A stretch of DNA of 64,000 bases from Epichloe hybrida (Eukaryota; Ascomycota; Sordariomycetes; Hypocreales; Clavicipitaceae), in the NCBI GenBank assembly GCA_019022495.1, contig JAFEKR010000003.1, positions 2,914,001 to 2,978,000 on the forward strand. The letters are read 5' to 3'. The translations under genes were made by a program, and so were the position numbers. Positions 36,347 to 49,448 of this stretch are shown here, piece by piece. How positions within the stretch are numbered: position 1 is the stretch's first letter; every line of letters starts with the position of its first letter. Under the pieces are notes generated by a model. That model did not search any database and had not been told where the DNA came from. It saw nothing but the letters and a program-made list of their open reading frames with translations.

Positions 36347-38217
36347 ATGCCCTCGCGCAAACCCGTGCATCATCTGCCAGATGCAGATGGGAGGAATGAA
36401 CCGTCGGTTCTACTCTGTCGCATTCGCAATATGTGGCAATTTGCCAACTTTTGCCAGTGGATTTACATCTTTGGCAAAGCTGTCAAAATTGATGAATCCA
36501 TCGACATTGACGTAATCGCTCCAATCATTATCAGCACTTGATGCATCCGCCTTGACATTTACTAATATCTTCGTCCTGGTTTTTTAGGAACTCGAAGCGG
36601 AGTGTTTAAACCCACAATCAGAATTGCTATCCGACATAGCTCTCTCCCTGTTGAAGTTTGTGTCATCGCATCGAGGGTTAACGTGAGAGCTCGCAGACCA
36701 ACACTGACAGCCATATCTACTCATTTTCTAGCTAACTTGAAATATAAGGTTTGATACACTTAATGATCAGCTTCGGAAACAATATGTCGCAAGAGCTCCC
36801 GAACAAAATCCGCTCGGTGACGAAAATAATCCTGTGACATTTGCTGCATTGGATGTCATCAAGAAGGTTTGAGAGCGAAGGAACAACACCGCCTGTCTAT
36901 GGGTATTTGTCGAATTCTAGTTTACTGATACACGAACAGATTCAAGTCCTTCAGACATTGACACAATGGATCATGAGCTATCCTGAACGAATTCGAGACA
37001 AGATGATAGAACAGAAAGACATTGAGCAAACGGACTGGGTAAATAAATTTGTAAATGCTTGACAGCCATGTTTTTGATACAATAAATAGCGCATCGAGCC
37101 GTATGGTTGGGACAGCCACGATCGAATTTACTATGTGCTGGACGACAACCGAGTATATCGCTTCACAGAGCCTCCGACGGTCATACCTTACTCCACGCCA
37201 AAAACAACGAAACAGTATCAGAGAGGACGTCGAGTCAGTCAGCGGCATCGCGCTACTTCGTCTAATGAACCCATCAGTGAGAGGTCAGCTAATGAGAGAT
37301 CTGTTCCACTCCTCGAAGTTGACAATGGTCTTGGTGGTGGCATTTGGGAGTGCGTGGCAATAACATTACAAGAGGTACGCACATTTCTCGAAACTTTATT
37401 GAAGACTCGTGACGACAACGAGAAAATATTGAGGAAAAGACTGGAGAAACATTTGCTGCCTATTCTCGAGAAGCAAGAAGAGTTGATGCAGCGAAAACAA
37501 GTTCAACGTGAACGTGAGCTACTCAACTTATCAAAGCTAGCCAACGCAAAGAGATCGAGCCGGATAGCGGACAAGATGGAAAGACAAAAACAAGATGAGG
37601 AGAACAAAGAACAGCACCGTCAACAGCTTCAGGCTGAGCAAGTGCGACGGCGTGAAAAGCATACACAAATGAAAGCCGAGCAACAGCGCGAGTTTCGGGC
37701 CTTTTCTCGCCAGCGGCGCTTGAAAGAGAGGGAAGCCCGACGACGACACCACGAAGAAGAGCTGGCACAATTGTCCGAAGGCAGTAAAACTGCGCCCGAA
37801 GCAGCACGTTTTTCTGAGCGAAAAATGCAGACCGAATTCGAAAAAAACAGACAAGCACTCAAAGATATCGAGCAAGAAGAGGAGGATTGGGTCTTCGATT
37901 GTAAATGTGGCCTTTATGGTCAGATAGATGATGGCACTCACAGCGTTGCTTGTGAAAGGTGCAATGTTTGGCAACACAGTAAGTGTATGGGAATTAGCGA
38001 AAAAGCAGCTGAGCAACCCGAGTTTCACTTCATTTGCCAAGCTTGTCAGCACCGAAAAGACGAACAAAACCAGACACCCAAAACGATTATCAAACTGAAA
38101 GTTAGGCCTTTTACTACTGCAGCGAGCGTATTGCAAAGCAAGAAACAGACTCTGTCTTCATCAGGCTTAGGCGAGGCAGAACCATTGTTGGCTCAAGACA
38201 GTTCCACAAAAGATTAA
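36347..38217 (+). CDS. DDT-WHIM-PHD chromatin protein
   Basis: Five exons: 36347-36511, 36588-36682, 36749-36866, 36940-37038 and 37090-38217. They total 1605 nt (534 aa). The frame is consistent across all joins. Exons 1-2 give a DDT domain (RIRNMWQFANFCQWIYIFG, then SLLKFVSSHRGL). Exons 3-4 continue with KQYVARAPEQNPLGDEN and PERIRDKM. Exon 5 opens with the WHIM motif RIEPYGWDSHDRIYYVLDDN at about residue 160. A highly charged coiled coil covers ~245-400. A PHD finger spans 430-478 (CKC, CERC at 447, WQHSKC, CQAC at 475). These modules occur in ISWI-type remodeller partners and histone readers, so a nuclear role is inferred. Exon 3 uses an unusual acceptor, ATAAG, 12 nt after CTAAC; the first ~20 residues are the least certain. 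Confidence 0.85.
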
Positions 38218-40196
38218 GTTTCGTTGTATCTAAACAATGAACCGCAACGTGCCAAGTACTCTGTCGAGGCAACACACATGACTGCTGTCTCGTCGACACT
38301 AAACTACTACGTTGCACTCCCTTCACGGTAGCAAAGTCCGGATAGCAACCGCTCAGCGGCCACAGAAGCCCGAGGCGTTGGCATCGATGATCTCTACAGA
38401 ATGCGCGGTGTTGTGAGTGAATCGATGCACCAAACTACGCTCGATCGTGTTTCACCCGGCCAGGCGCACGCCAAAGTGGATTATTTTACAACTCGGCATG
38501 GTGGCTCGACCTCATAACACCAGCACCCAGGACATAAGTAACAGCACAAGAATAGCATATGCAAAGAAGGAATCCTGGATCCTGAATGCAGACACTGGGA
38601 GCGAATGGTTATCAGACTGGTGTTTGTTGCCATCCACGGGGTTAGAATATCATATTAAAGAACGATCAGGCAGCCCTCGTCAAGAACATTGAAGGGACAG
38701 TCTACTGCGCCAATATTTGAGGCTTCCTTGCCCATTTTATCTTGCGCATAAATGTGTCCAGCCATAGATCGAGCAGTGAAACGGGGACGAGACGCCTGCA
38801 TGAAACTCGGTGGGCTTTGTTACAAATTTGACATTTCTTGCCATCTTTAGGATATCTTGAGACTCACAGCTACAGTGGTCATTCCAGCGTCGAAGTTACG
38901 TCTCTAGAACCAAGGGGAACTTGTCCCCGGCCCAATATAACCTAGATGCAATAGCGGCTAAAGACAGCAACATTTGGTTCACTCCTTATTTTGATCTCTT
39001 TCACCCTGAAAGCCAGCTTCATTGTTCGTGCGATATGATTGTCGTGTGTCACGCGCACTTTTAATACTTGACAAGCTCACCAGGAAGTAAAATAACGTCT
39101 GATGTGATGCTCAATATGCTGACAATGAATCGTTCGATGCTCGAGGCATACAGAGTCAACCATGCATCATCAAAGAGGATTAAAGGATTCGAAGGAAGGG
39201 AGATAGGACCATGCGTTTCAGATGCCTTGCTCAGCAAGCGATCACAGGGCTGCGATAAATTGAGTTTGTTGACGTTCGACATCCGCACCACACGCTTTGG
39301 GGATAGGATGCAAGACGCTTTGATGGTTTTCGGGTCCAATGGCCCGATCAAACCAGGGGCGGTTGGTGAGGATCAACTGTTGGCTCTCAACAAGGCGCAT
39401 AGGTCTCTCGGTGATCTTGTCGCGTTCCACGACCAACCGCGAAATGCTATTTGAGGCCGCATGCGGCACAGTTATCTATTTGGGTGCTGTCTGTACTGCA
39501 TGCTACAAATTGAAGTGGTGAATGCAGTTATTGGACTAGATACACAAATAGCATGTGTTAGAAGAAAGACAAATACCTGAGACTCCCCGGCATCAGACTG
39601 CTCGTATGCAGACCATTGGCTTCAGTTCATCAACGTTGAAGCTTTCCACACTTGTTAAGACGTCAAAAACTGCTTTTTAACGCACTTAGCCGCTCTTTCA
39701 TAAGAGCTCATTTTACCAGTGCAGTAGCCAGGAATTTCCTACGTTGTCAGTCTCGTGAGCAACGCAGAGTTGTTCGTTTGGCAGGGTTTTGGATTTGAGT
39801 CCCTTTAATCTCAGCAACTGAGAAAACGTTGGAAATGGAAGCGGGTCCTCCCTTCCATTATCGAGCCACAAGTCCTTACAATTGCGGTACTTCGATGATC
39901 ATGAAGGGTACTCCGAGAAGGGCGGCGGCTGAGTCTGCGGAGCCTCATGGCCAGGAACTTGTACAGAGCATTCATTCTGTGAGTTTCTAACCGAATACTC
40001 AATTTGTCCTGTTTGTTAACAGAGTTCCAGTCCGAGAACTTCACATTCGGAAAAAATATTCCCGAAAACTTAGATATGCTCTCAAAATTGGTCAGTAACA
40101 CCAAATGAAAATTTCTTCGGCTATCTTCTGATTATTTGGTAGAATCAGAGCACATGCCGCAGTCAAAGAATATCGCCTGACCTGCATGTCACTGAT
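38218..40196. other. 2-kb intergenic region, no supported gene
   Basis: Overlapping frames of 60-130 codons occur on both strands around 39061-39521 but none resembles a family or shows clean splice structure. Between 39947 and 40142 there are GT...AG pairs (39980-40026, 40091-40142) that could add N-terminal exons to the HMG-box gene. The coding join is not convincing, so they are not included in that model. Confidence 0.45.
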
Positions 40197-41171
40197 ATGG
40201 ATATAAATTCATTCCCCTACGAAGCCAAGGAGAAAAATTGTCCTGATGATAAGCTTCTCTCCAAGTCTCGCAGTTTGACGCCTGTTCACGGTTCCAATTA
40301 CGAGAGCTTCCAGGTGTTGGACAAAGCCTTGTCCGAATCGGCAAAACAATACCCGGATGACTTCATTGATCCAGTGGCTTACGCTTGCCGATCCATTGAG
40401 GAACGGAAACAGAAGTCCATCGAAGAGGGAAAGGTGTCAAGGCCGTTAAACTCCTATATGCTGTATAGAAAAGCGTATCAGCAAGTCGCTCGAAGGGTGA
40501 TTAGAAAAGATCAACAGCAGTCTGCCTCTCAAACTGTTGGCGCATCTTGGACCAAGCTAGAGTGCGATGAGATCAAGTCCAGATTCAGAGCACTGGCGAA
40601 AATTGATCATGAAAAGCATCTCGAAGCATTCCCGACTTATAGGTACACGCCAGCTCAAGGAAAGAACTCCAGATGTTCTCCTGAATCTAGGAAGACGATG
40701 ATAACAGAACGCAAGTCTTTTAGACGATCTGGACGGAGGATTACCGATCCAAAGCCGATTGCCAGGCAAGCGTCTTTTCCCATGAGTACAGATGCTCTTT
40801 TGGGCGATCAACGCTCCAGCAATGGTTCTGACTGGTGGTTTCGAGAACGACAAGATTATGCAACTCCCTTTTCACAGATCGGCAGCATGTATGATGACTA
40901 TTCAATGCCGAACTCTACTTATTTTGGTGTCCAGTTTGCAGATGAAGTCAGCGAACATTCATCAGGACATTTGTCGAGACACACCGTTCAGGTCATGCCT
41001 GGTCCTTTAGAAACTGTTGACTTTGATCATTTTATTGATCCGTCTCTTTGGTCGCGCTTCGAAGGTGCCAATCCTCAGTGCTCCGCTCCATGCTTGCCGT
41101 GGCAGGGGCGAAACACTCCCGGCCAAGAGATGCACCCATTTATGGCTGAGACCACTACGGACCTAGGTTAG
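40197..41171 (+). CDS. HMG-box transcription factor of the MATA_HMG type
   Basis: A single exon of 324 codons as called. The HMG box spans about residues 81-152. It opens SRPLNSYMLYRKAY and closes with the EAFPTYRYTP pattern typical of MAT1-2-1-type and related fungal HMG boxes. The middle helix region (RKDQQQSASQTVGASW...E) contains the expected TrpTxxE-like core. The rest is low-complexity and Ser/Pro-rich, as in regulators. Such proteins bind the minor groove and often control mating or sexual development in Pezizomycotina. The frame is open upstream to a possible acceptor at 40141-40142, so the true N terminus may be longer. It is the last host gene before the transposon block. No other mating-type genes are next to it, so it is not called MAT1-2-1. 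Confidence 0.8.
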   Translation: MDINSFPYEAKEKNCPDDKLLSKSRSLTPVHGSNYESFQVLDKALSESAKQYPDDFIDPVAYACRSIEERKQKSIEEGKVSRPLNSYMLYRKAYQQVARRVIRKDQQQSASQTVGASWTKLECDEIKSRFRALAKIDHEKHLEAFPTYRYTPAQGKNSRCSPESRKTMITERKSFRRSGRRITDPKPIARQASFPMSTDALLGDQRSSNGSDWWFRERQDYATPFSQIGSMYDDYSMPNSTYFGVQFADEVSEHSSGHLSRHTVQVMPGPLETVDFDHFIDPSLWSRFEGANPQCSAPCLPWQGRNTPGQEMHPFMAETTTDLG

Positions 41172-42137
41172 GTACCTGGGTCGATCTCTAATGACCATAA
41201 GGCTGCACTTGCGTACCGATCCGCTTTTCCTAGGGGTGACCTCAAGTGACCTTTGGTATTATAGCTAACGCGGTGGGATTACGAAACATACGATGTTACT
41301 CTTTATAACTTAGATGTTTATTAGTACTTATATTATAATATAAATTAGTACGGACGCATAGGCTAGAAAGAACCGCAACTAGCAATCTTTTCATCGGCCA
41401 ATTACCCTTGTCGGTACGCAAGTGTAGCCTTATGTATGGTCTTCAAAGAGGTATCTGGGCTTAGTACGTTTCTACTAGGACTAGACTAAGCAAGGGGCGA
41501 GCTAAAGGTACATACATATCACTGTGGCACCATTGCTGCCACCAGCTTCATTTCAGCTTCACTTCGCAGTCAGTAAGACCAAGCTGAAAAGGCTCTGCAG
41601 CGTACAAATTACATACATGTGTGCCACAAAATTTGGTTGATATGTGGCTGAACTTAATAGACCAACGTTCACTGCGACGTGTATTTATCGGAATTGATTT
41701 CCGTTTCCAAATCATCTGGTATGCGCACTTAATGTGGCTTCTTTCTTTTTATTTCTTAGTCAAGGACTTGATGTGGCATATAGCGAAATGCGTGCACGAT
41801 GTAGACTAACCTTCTCGTATGCATCAATCACTTGGCTGATGAGCCGACAACATCTAGAGTCACAACGATGTGGTAGTAGAGAAGAGGCTTAGTTACGCCT
41901 TTTCGTTTTAGCACGTCACCGACCTTACGAAGGAACACCATCTCACCAAATCACAGAGCAACGAATTCAAGTGATCGCGTTGGAATTGGTGTTTGGTTAG
42001 GATGGAGAGAAATACCTAAAGTACCTACACTCCCCCCCCCCCTGAATTATTCTACAACTACATGCCCTAGTTTTTGTTCCTCTCTAATAGCTATAATTAG
42101 CTATAAGTACACTATAACCCCTACATGATTTCAGAGA
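41172..42137. other. Gene-to-heterochromatin transition
   Basis: 966 bp of increasing AT content with a 12-C homopolymer at 42032-42043. Frames are short and no gene was recognised. Confidence 0.5.
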
Positions 42138-42142
42138 GCTAT

Positions 42143-42478
42143 TGTTATTGTCTAGCTCTAAGGGCTAATCGCGGGTGCCCGCGCCACCAAACGGGTGATG
42201 TGCCCGATCCAATTGCGCCACAGGAGGCAACAAAAGAATACATACGTGTTACGTGCTAGAATTGACAATGCCACAAGACCTCGGATGTGGCTAGCACGTG
42301 ACCTAGAACCCCTATATTAGACGATAACTTTGACCTTTAGCTAGTTGAATTCAACAACCTTGACACATTCTCTTTAAATCATACATTTTATATCGTAACA
42401 ATACGCATTGTCAAGCCTCTGTGGCTTGTGCAATTAACACCTATATTGCTAGGTGTAGGCAAAGCCTAGATCATCACA
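42143..42478 (+). mobile_element. Solo LTR, family R1, with nested solo LTR
   Basis: It starts TGTTATTG, ends GATCATCACA and is flanked by a perfect GCTAT duplication (42138-42142 and 42479-42483). Without the nested 154-bp LTR and its 5-bp duplication the R1 LTR is 177 bp. The same family is at 9675-9985 and, truncated, at 12728-12822. Solo LTRs arise by recombination between the two LTRs of a complete element. Confidence 0.9.
42247..42400 (+). mobile_element. 154-bp solo LTR nested in R1
   Basis: It begins TGTTACGTGC, ends TATCGTAACA and is flanked by ATACG on both sides (42242-42246, 42401-42405). The uninterrupted site reads AAGAATACGCATTG in the R1 copy at 9675-9985, which confirms the insertion. 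Confidence 0.9.
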
Positions 42479-42483
42479 GCTAT

Positions 42484-43089
42484 AAGGAAAATATATAGGG
42501 TATATAGCGCTACTAAAAGATACATGATCTTGCTTTGAAAAATATAAGGGAATTTAATCATTTACTAATCCTAGCCCTTATTTCCCTTATTTCCTTGCTA
42601 GCACCTAGTTTGCTTGAATCCCTCTGTTAGTTCTACAGGGCTCCTGATATATCAGGCTCCTATCTTACATAAGGACAGGGGCAGAGAATAGATAGTATGC
42701 TACATCGCAATTACGGATGTCTAGGTCAAAAGTCGTGTCCCCTACACAAGACCTACTTATAGTAGGGTCCTAGTACTTCTAAAGAATAAGTAATTTTATA
42801 CTAAAACCTACACTTTTTAAATACTTATAATAGAATATTTAGTTAGTAAATTAATTATCTTAAATTCTTATTAAATATTATTTTACTTTAGTATACTTAC
42901 CTAGTAGTATGCTAGTATACTAGTATTATAAGTAAAGCTTTATAATTACCTCTTTACTTTTAGCTAAGCTTTTAAATAGCTTTTAGTAAGTATTATATAG
43001 CTATTTACTAAGTAATAGCTATACTAAAATAATAATAAATAATATTAGTAATTAAGTATAAATTTACTTATAACTTTTTATTATATTAC
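42484..43089. other. AT-rich non-coding sequence
   Basis: About 600 bp, very rich in TA dinucleotides, without recognisable relics. It ends with ATTAC (43085-43089), the left target duplication of the next element. Confidence 0.5.
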
Positions 43090-43320
43090 TGTTGCGACAA
43101 CCGGGTCAACATCGGGTTGACCACTAGGAAAGTGGAGCACGTGCGGTAGCGCTACACTGTAATTGGCCGCACTCGTACGCAAGGCACACACGTGACTCGC
43201 GTCCCCCTTTTCTTATAGCTACATAACGCTGTAAATAGCTTTAATCCTTAGACCTTATTATATTATTAAACCTAACCTTACGTTACACTAGTGCATACTA
43301 ATCCCTTAGTGTAACTAACA
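43090..43320 (+). repeat. 5' LTR of the 43-49 kb element
   Basis: 231 bp, TGTTGCGACA...GTAACTAACA, followed directly by CTAATTAGTAGTTA, the probable RIP-altered primer-binding region. Confidence 0.92.
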
Positions 43321-46300
43321 CTAATTAGTAGTTAAAAAAACCATAGATAAGCTAGGAATTACTTAAGAAAAGGCCTTCCTTTAGCTACCTAAGGAAGTGT
43401 GCTAAAGGAAGATAGACTCTAGATACTAGATATTAGGCTTCCTAGGGATTTAACTTTTTCTATTAGTAAGTCTCCGACCATTAATAGAAGAATTAATCTT
43501 ATTATCTATTATAAGAAAACCAATTAACTAACTAAGAGTTTATAGCTATATATAACTTCTTAAACTAGAGATTAAAAACCCCTTAACCCTACTAGTTAAA
43601 AATCCCTTAGCCTTACTAGCTAAAGACCATTAATAATAGCACCCCTAAGTAATAAATAAGCTTTATTATAGACTACTAAAGGAAAGCAGCTTGCCTAGTT
43701 AAGACCTAACAAAGTAAGCCTACCTCTATAACTTTAAAAACATACCTTAGTTATTACCACTAACTAGGAGAGCTTAAGAGAACTAAATCCTTAGACTACT
43801 AAGGAATAGGAGCTTAATAACTATCTTGCTTAGATGATTAATGTCTATAAGAGCGGTTAATACAAAGATCTTGCTCTTTAGGAAATCTTCTATAATAACC
43901 TTAATAGCTAGATAAAAGAAACACTTAATTAAGCTTCATAACCTTTAGTACGCAAATTATAAGACTACTTACGCGAAAATGGCGTCTATATTATTCAAAA
44001 TCAAAGCAGTAAGATCGTTAAATCATTAATTTAAGTCCTTAAAGAAGAAATAATGTCACAGTAGCCTGAAAATAAAATCGCAAAGCAAATCGCTACAGGC
44101 AAATTCCTCTCTTCAAACAATCCTACCCTTAAAAGCCCTCCGATCATAAGCCCTTTAATTCACACTACCCCTATCCATTACCCTTTAGTATATAATCCTC
44201 CTATATATAATCCCCTAATTAATAACCCTTACAATCCCGCTTCAAATAACCCTCTAGCTATATAACTACCTCTAGGAAGAAACACACCTAAACCCCCGAC
44301 AAATCTAACAATTCCGCTAATTATCCTAGAACAACTAATATAACAAATAACCCTAGCTATGCAAATAGTAATAATCCTATCTAAAGATTAAATCGTAAGA
44401 AAGATCTTAGAACTCACAAAGAGCTATAAGGATAACGACTATTATAGTGAAAAGATATACGACTTCCTTATGCCAAAAGTTAACTTATTCTAGAATAAAT
44501 ACAATAGACTAAATCTCCTATAGGAATACATACACAAGGCCCTTCCCATTATACTTTCAGGTAATGCCAAGTAGTATTACCTTAATTATCTAGTAAACAA
44601 AGGCTTTATATATAAATAAATAGTTAATAATATTTATTAACGATTTAAAATAGAAAGCAACTAATAGTTCTATTACTAAGAATAGAATAGTATAACACTT
44701 AGGAATATCATCGCTACTAATCTAGACAAATCCAAACTAGATTATCTTAAGATTTTACTTACAACCCTTAAACGTATTTATAAAGAACTCTTTCCCTTAT
44801 TAATAGTTAATACAAAACTCTATTATTAGACCCTAAGCGTAATTTCTAGTGTTTTAGAGTATAGGTAAGCTAAATATAATTATTCACCTAGCTTTAAAGG
44901 ACTTGCTAGAGACCTCCGTAAATTAATCTCCATCGCTAAAGCTAATAAATTAGCTACCTAATTTAATTAAAGCACTGTTAGTACTACTAATACTAATGAA
45001 TTAGAAGTAATATTCATAGACTACTATTATAACTAACCGTATAATTAACGAGGTTAAGACAAAGGCTATGGTTACTATAACTAAGGCTATAACTATAGCA
45101 AATACTATATCTATAATAAGAACAAATACTAGTTAATAAACCATCTAGAAAAAGACTAGAAAGAGGCAAAAGAGCGCTAGTAGAAGAACAAGAGACACTA
45201 ATCACCGCTAATAGAGAAAAAGTATTAGGCATTCCTTACGGCCTATAAAGGTTAAGCATTTAAAGAAGCTAATGACCTTGCTAATAAAGCGTGGGAATTA
45301 GCTAAAACCTTCGTTAAGTCTAATAATAACGAAGATAAGGATAATGATACTAAAGAGACTTCCATATTAAAGTTTAACTAGCTAAGTATTACATAATTCT
45401 TTATATTAGGATTTCAACTAGTTAACAGCAACGTTATTAATATCCTAAGAGATAAATCATTTAAGCACGCATACCTTAAGCACGATCCCTTTAATAATAT
45501 AAAAACCTCTTACGTTTTAGAGGAATATTACTTTAAAGAAGTTTTCTAAGGGATAATGCCTAATATAGGAGCCTTAGGTATCTTAATAGCTAGAATCAGA
45601 TAAGTACAAGCTTTGCTAAGATTAATACTATCACTGAAGATTAAACTAACTCTAGAAAAGATAATTAAATTTAGTGCTAGGAGTATGATCACAAAAGGAG
45701 TAGTTAACGTACTAATAGAGCTAGGTAACATCCCTTTCTATGTAATTAACACATATACGCCTTTCTTATTCTCTTTAGATAATATAGATAGGTTATATGT
45801 TAAGGTAGACAACCTCGCGAACATATTAATCTAAGATAATAAGATGGTTCCTATTATTAGGAAATAGGGATATCTTTAGTGGACTCTAGAAGCTAGAGAA
45901 ACAGTAGCTTTCTACCTATTAGAAACAGAACTCTATTAACTACATTAATAATTTAGTCACCTATTAGTTAAACAGCTTATAAAGATACTAAACTAAGCTA
46001 GACATAACATTAAAGCAAAGGCTATTAAATAATTAACTGAAATTTACTACTATTACTAAATAAACAGAAAGGCCCTAGGTAGATTTAAGTTTATAATCAA
46101 AGATAACTATAAGTTTAACTACAAGATCATAGTTAATATTATTTAGATTAACGGACAACCTATTCTTTATATTATTAATTTTATAACCTCATTTTAAGTA
46201 GCCTAATTCCTTAATCTAAATAAGCAGAAGGCACGCAATATTTAGAATGCCTTACGTAAATGCTAGATTAACACCTACCTTAGTCCTCTAGAATAGATTA

Positions 46301-49132
46301 TTTATAATGCTAGAAAGAACTTTACATTAGCAGAATTTAAGTATTATATATAATTACTATTAATTAAGATTAATAAAGTCCTAGTTAAGGCCTATAATAG
46401 CATTAGAAAAGTTAAACGCTATTACGGACTATTATAGCAAGCCTATATAATTATTATAGACTCTATAGGTTAAGATCTTACGCCTAAGTAATAACTTTAG
46501 ATAGCTATAAAAGCTATAAATAACTTAGCAAGCCCTAATAGTCTTATTCCTATGATTCTTATCTTTAGTGTATATTTATGGATAACTAATGAGTTACTAC
46601 TAAGTGTATCTGTTATTTAATAAGCTAAAGTAATCTATAAAGCCACTAATAAGGTCTAATAACTCCTAGCAAAGCAACAAGTTCATGATGCTCTAAGAAC
46701 CCAAAATAGCCTAGATACGCTACTAACGCACTAACTCCTATTATAGTTAGATATATACATATAGAGAGAGAAAGATAGATAGTATAGCCCCTATAAGCTT
46801 CTTACTACTAATAGAGAAACCTATACCCTTTAAATACCTTATAGACTAATAAGATTCTAATTAATAGTTATTAAACCATACTATTATAACCCATACTATG
46901 CTAAAGAACTTTATAAGTTAATACCTAGAGGTAAAGACTAAGCTACGGATGTAAATAAGACCCTAATAATTAAAGAGATTATCCCTAAAGCTTTAGAAAT
47001 AAATAAGGAACTACTATAGCCTAAGAGAAAGCATAGAAGACTATAAAAGAAGCTTATGGTTTAATTTAACCTTATAGAAACTAAATACATAGTAACTATG
47101 TACTTAGTAAATAAAGACTAAGAGGAAGTATTAATAGAGGAACTTATAGCTAATAGTAAGTTAAGTATAGTATTTATTATAGTAAAGGAAGAAGCTAATT
47201 AGGATCTAGCCCTTTAGTTATATTAAGAAGGAAAGATTACAACTCTAGGCAAGCCCTTTAAGCTATTAGATTAGATTAAGATTAATGCTTTGCAAGCCTA
47301 TAATGTATTTAGATTCACGCTGTTTAATCCTACTAAACACAGTAATAAGAGACTCTTTAAATCTTATATAGTAAGAGAAATCAAAGGCAAAGGAATAGCT
47401 ACGCTATATAAAAAGTTATAACTTATAATTTAAGGGACGAATAATAAAGGGAAGGAATTTATCCTAACCTAATCCCTAATAATCTAAAGATTAAGCTAAC
47501 AATTAATTATTGCGATTACACTATCGCTTAGATCTAGAGGAATTATCCTATGGATTCAAGACATTACATAAGCTTATATGTAATCAAAAACGTAGCTCAT
47601 AAGATTAATTATCGCTATATTACCTAAGCAAATAGCACATCTATTCCCTAAAGGAACTATTATAGAAGTTATTAAGCCTTTATATAGAATTGCAGAAGCT
47701 GGAACCTACTGGTTTGCAACCTACTTCTATTACCACAAAGAGATGCTTAAGATAATGACTTTGTCCTATAACCTATGCTTACTAATCATAGAAGAGAATA
47801 ATAATAACCTCTTTAGAGTAGTTAGCATGTAAACTAATAATACGCTAGGCCTTAGTAACTAGGATTTCTATAACCTTAAAGAGAAGGAACTATAGAAGGT
47901 GAATTTCTTAGCAAAGCTAAAGCAAAAGCTATTAGCTAAGAATCCCCTTATCTTTAATAGTTATATCCTTACCTAGAACGCTAATAACTTAATAGAACTT
48001 TATTAAAAAGGCTAGAGCAAGAAGATCAGGCAGATTAACCTGTAATCACTAACTATAAAACAAGATTACATTAAACAACGAGCACAAGGAAGTTATATTA
48101 TAACTGTCTATTAACCTGAAGCCCTTTACAACCTCTTAATCGTAGTATAACATCAAGATCTAACTCCTAATAATATAACTTAATTAAATAAGCAACTTAA
48201 CTAGCAGATCTGACATTAAGACTAAGGCTTACATTACATCCCTCTAGACCTTGAGAATACAAAGTTATTCGTGTTTGTAAATGGATCCCTCGCTAATAAT
48301 AAAGATCTAAGTTCCTAGATAGGATACGTGATTATAATTAGTAACAAAGAGGTAAAAGATAATATATTCACCTTAAAAGGTAATATTATTACATATAGCT
48401 TAATAAAGAGTAAGCGTATAACCTATAGCGCTCTTGCTTCTAAACTATACTTAATAATATAAGGTACTAATGTAGCCTATGCAATTGCTATGACCCTTAA
48501 CATAATCACGGACTAATTAAAGATTAACCGCATCCCTATGATTATCTATATAGACTCCTTTTTGTTATATAAGTGTCTTATAAAGCTAGGTTCCACAAAG
48601 GAGAAACGCCTTATAATTAATATTATAGCACTTTAGTAATCATATAAGCGACGAGAGATTTATAAAGTATAATGGATTAATAGTAATAATAACCTTGCTA
48701 ACGTAATAACAAAGGCATCTCTAAATAAGAGCCTTAAGACTTTTATTAACTTAAACGAAGCTGTAATTCGAGTTAAAGGCTAGGTGAAGAGACCGGAGAC
48801 TAGATAAGATTAATAAGAGTCCGGTCCGACTATAGCTAAGCTAATAAGAAGCCCTTATTTTAATTCCCCGTATTTACTTATGTTTATTTCAAACGATTCT
48901 GATTTTTATTACGTTTTTTAAGCTTTTGGAGCTCCTAATCAAGCCCGCTTTCTAATCCGCGAATTAAGCGATTTTTCTTTGCATTACATTATTAACCAAT
49001 AGGGAGTCCGAATATAACATCGGACCCACTTATCCTTACATAGGCTTATTTTATTTATATACCTACTAATTCCCTCTTTTTAGCACTAGATTTATCCTGC
49101 CTCACTTTCTTCCTAAAAAGAGAAGTTACTAG

Positions 49133-49363
49133 TGTTATAACAACTAGGTTAATATTAGGTTAACCACTAGGAAAGTGGAGCACGTGCGGTAGCGCCGCAC
49201 TGTGATTAGCCGTACCCGTACGCAAGGCACACACGTGACTTACGTCCCCCTTTTCTTATGGCCACATAACGCTGTAGATAGCTTCAATCCTTAGACCTTA
49301 TTATATCATTGAACCTGACCCTACGTTACACTAGTGCATACCAATCCCTTGGTGTAACCAACA
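49133..49363 (+). repeat. 3' LTR of the 43-49 kb element
   Basis: 231 bp, TGTTATAACA...GTAACCAACA, same length as the 5' LTR; ATTAC follows. Confidence 0.92.
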
Positions 49364-49448
49364 ATTACTAACTTTTTCTTTTTTTATATATAATATAACT
49401 TTTCCTAAATATTATTATATTATTAGTTACTTTAACTTTATCTTTATT

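Larger units (their letters stand above)
43090..49363 (+). mobile_element. Complete, RIP-degraded Copia-order LTR retrotransposon
   Basis: The 231-bp LTRs 43090-43320 and 49133-49363 (TGTT...AACA) are flanked by a perfect ATTAC duplication (43085-43089, 49364-49368). The interior is 5.8 kb, extremely AT-rich, with stops in every frame. Relics are still readable: an integrase core around 46060-46330 (RFKFIIKDNYKFNY..., then YLSPLE) and RNase H around 48230-48790 (KLFVFVNGSLANNKDLSS, then a NNLANVITKASLNK-like end). RNase H comes last and integrase before it, which is the Ty1/Copia order. Differences between the LTRs are mostly C/T and G/A. A purine run AAAAAGAGAAG just before the right LTR fits a polypurine tract. 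The element is dead. Confidence 0.92.

Noticed and set aside
39061..39469. Overlapping 75-130-codon frames on both strands
   Set aside because: Neither frame shows family similarity or splice structure; kept as intergenic.
39835..40142. Extra 5' exons for the HMG-box gene
   Set aside because: The best GT-AG pairs either create a TAG at the join or need a second-choice acceptor. The upstream start is therefore unproven.
40197..41171. Mating-type locus (MAT1-2-1)
   Set aside because: The HMG box is of that general type, but the usual MAT neighbours are not seen here and the rest of the protein is not recognisable as MAT1-2-1.
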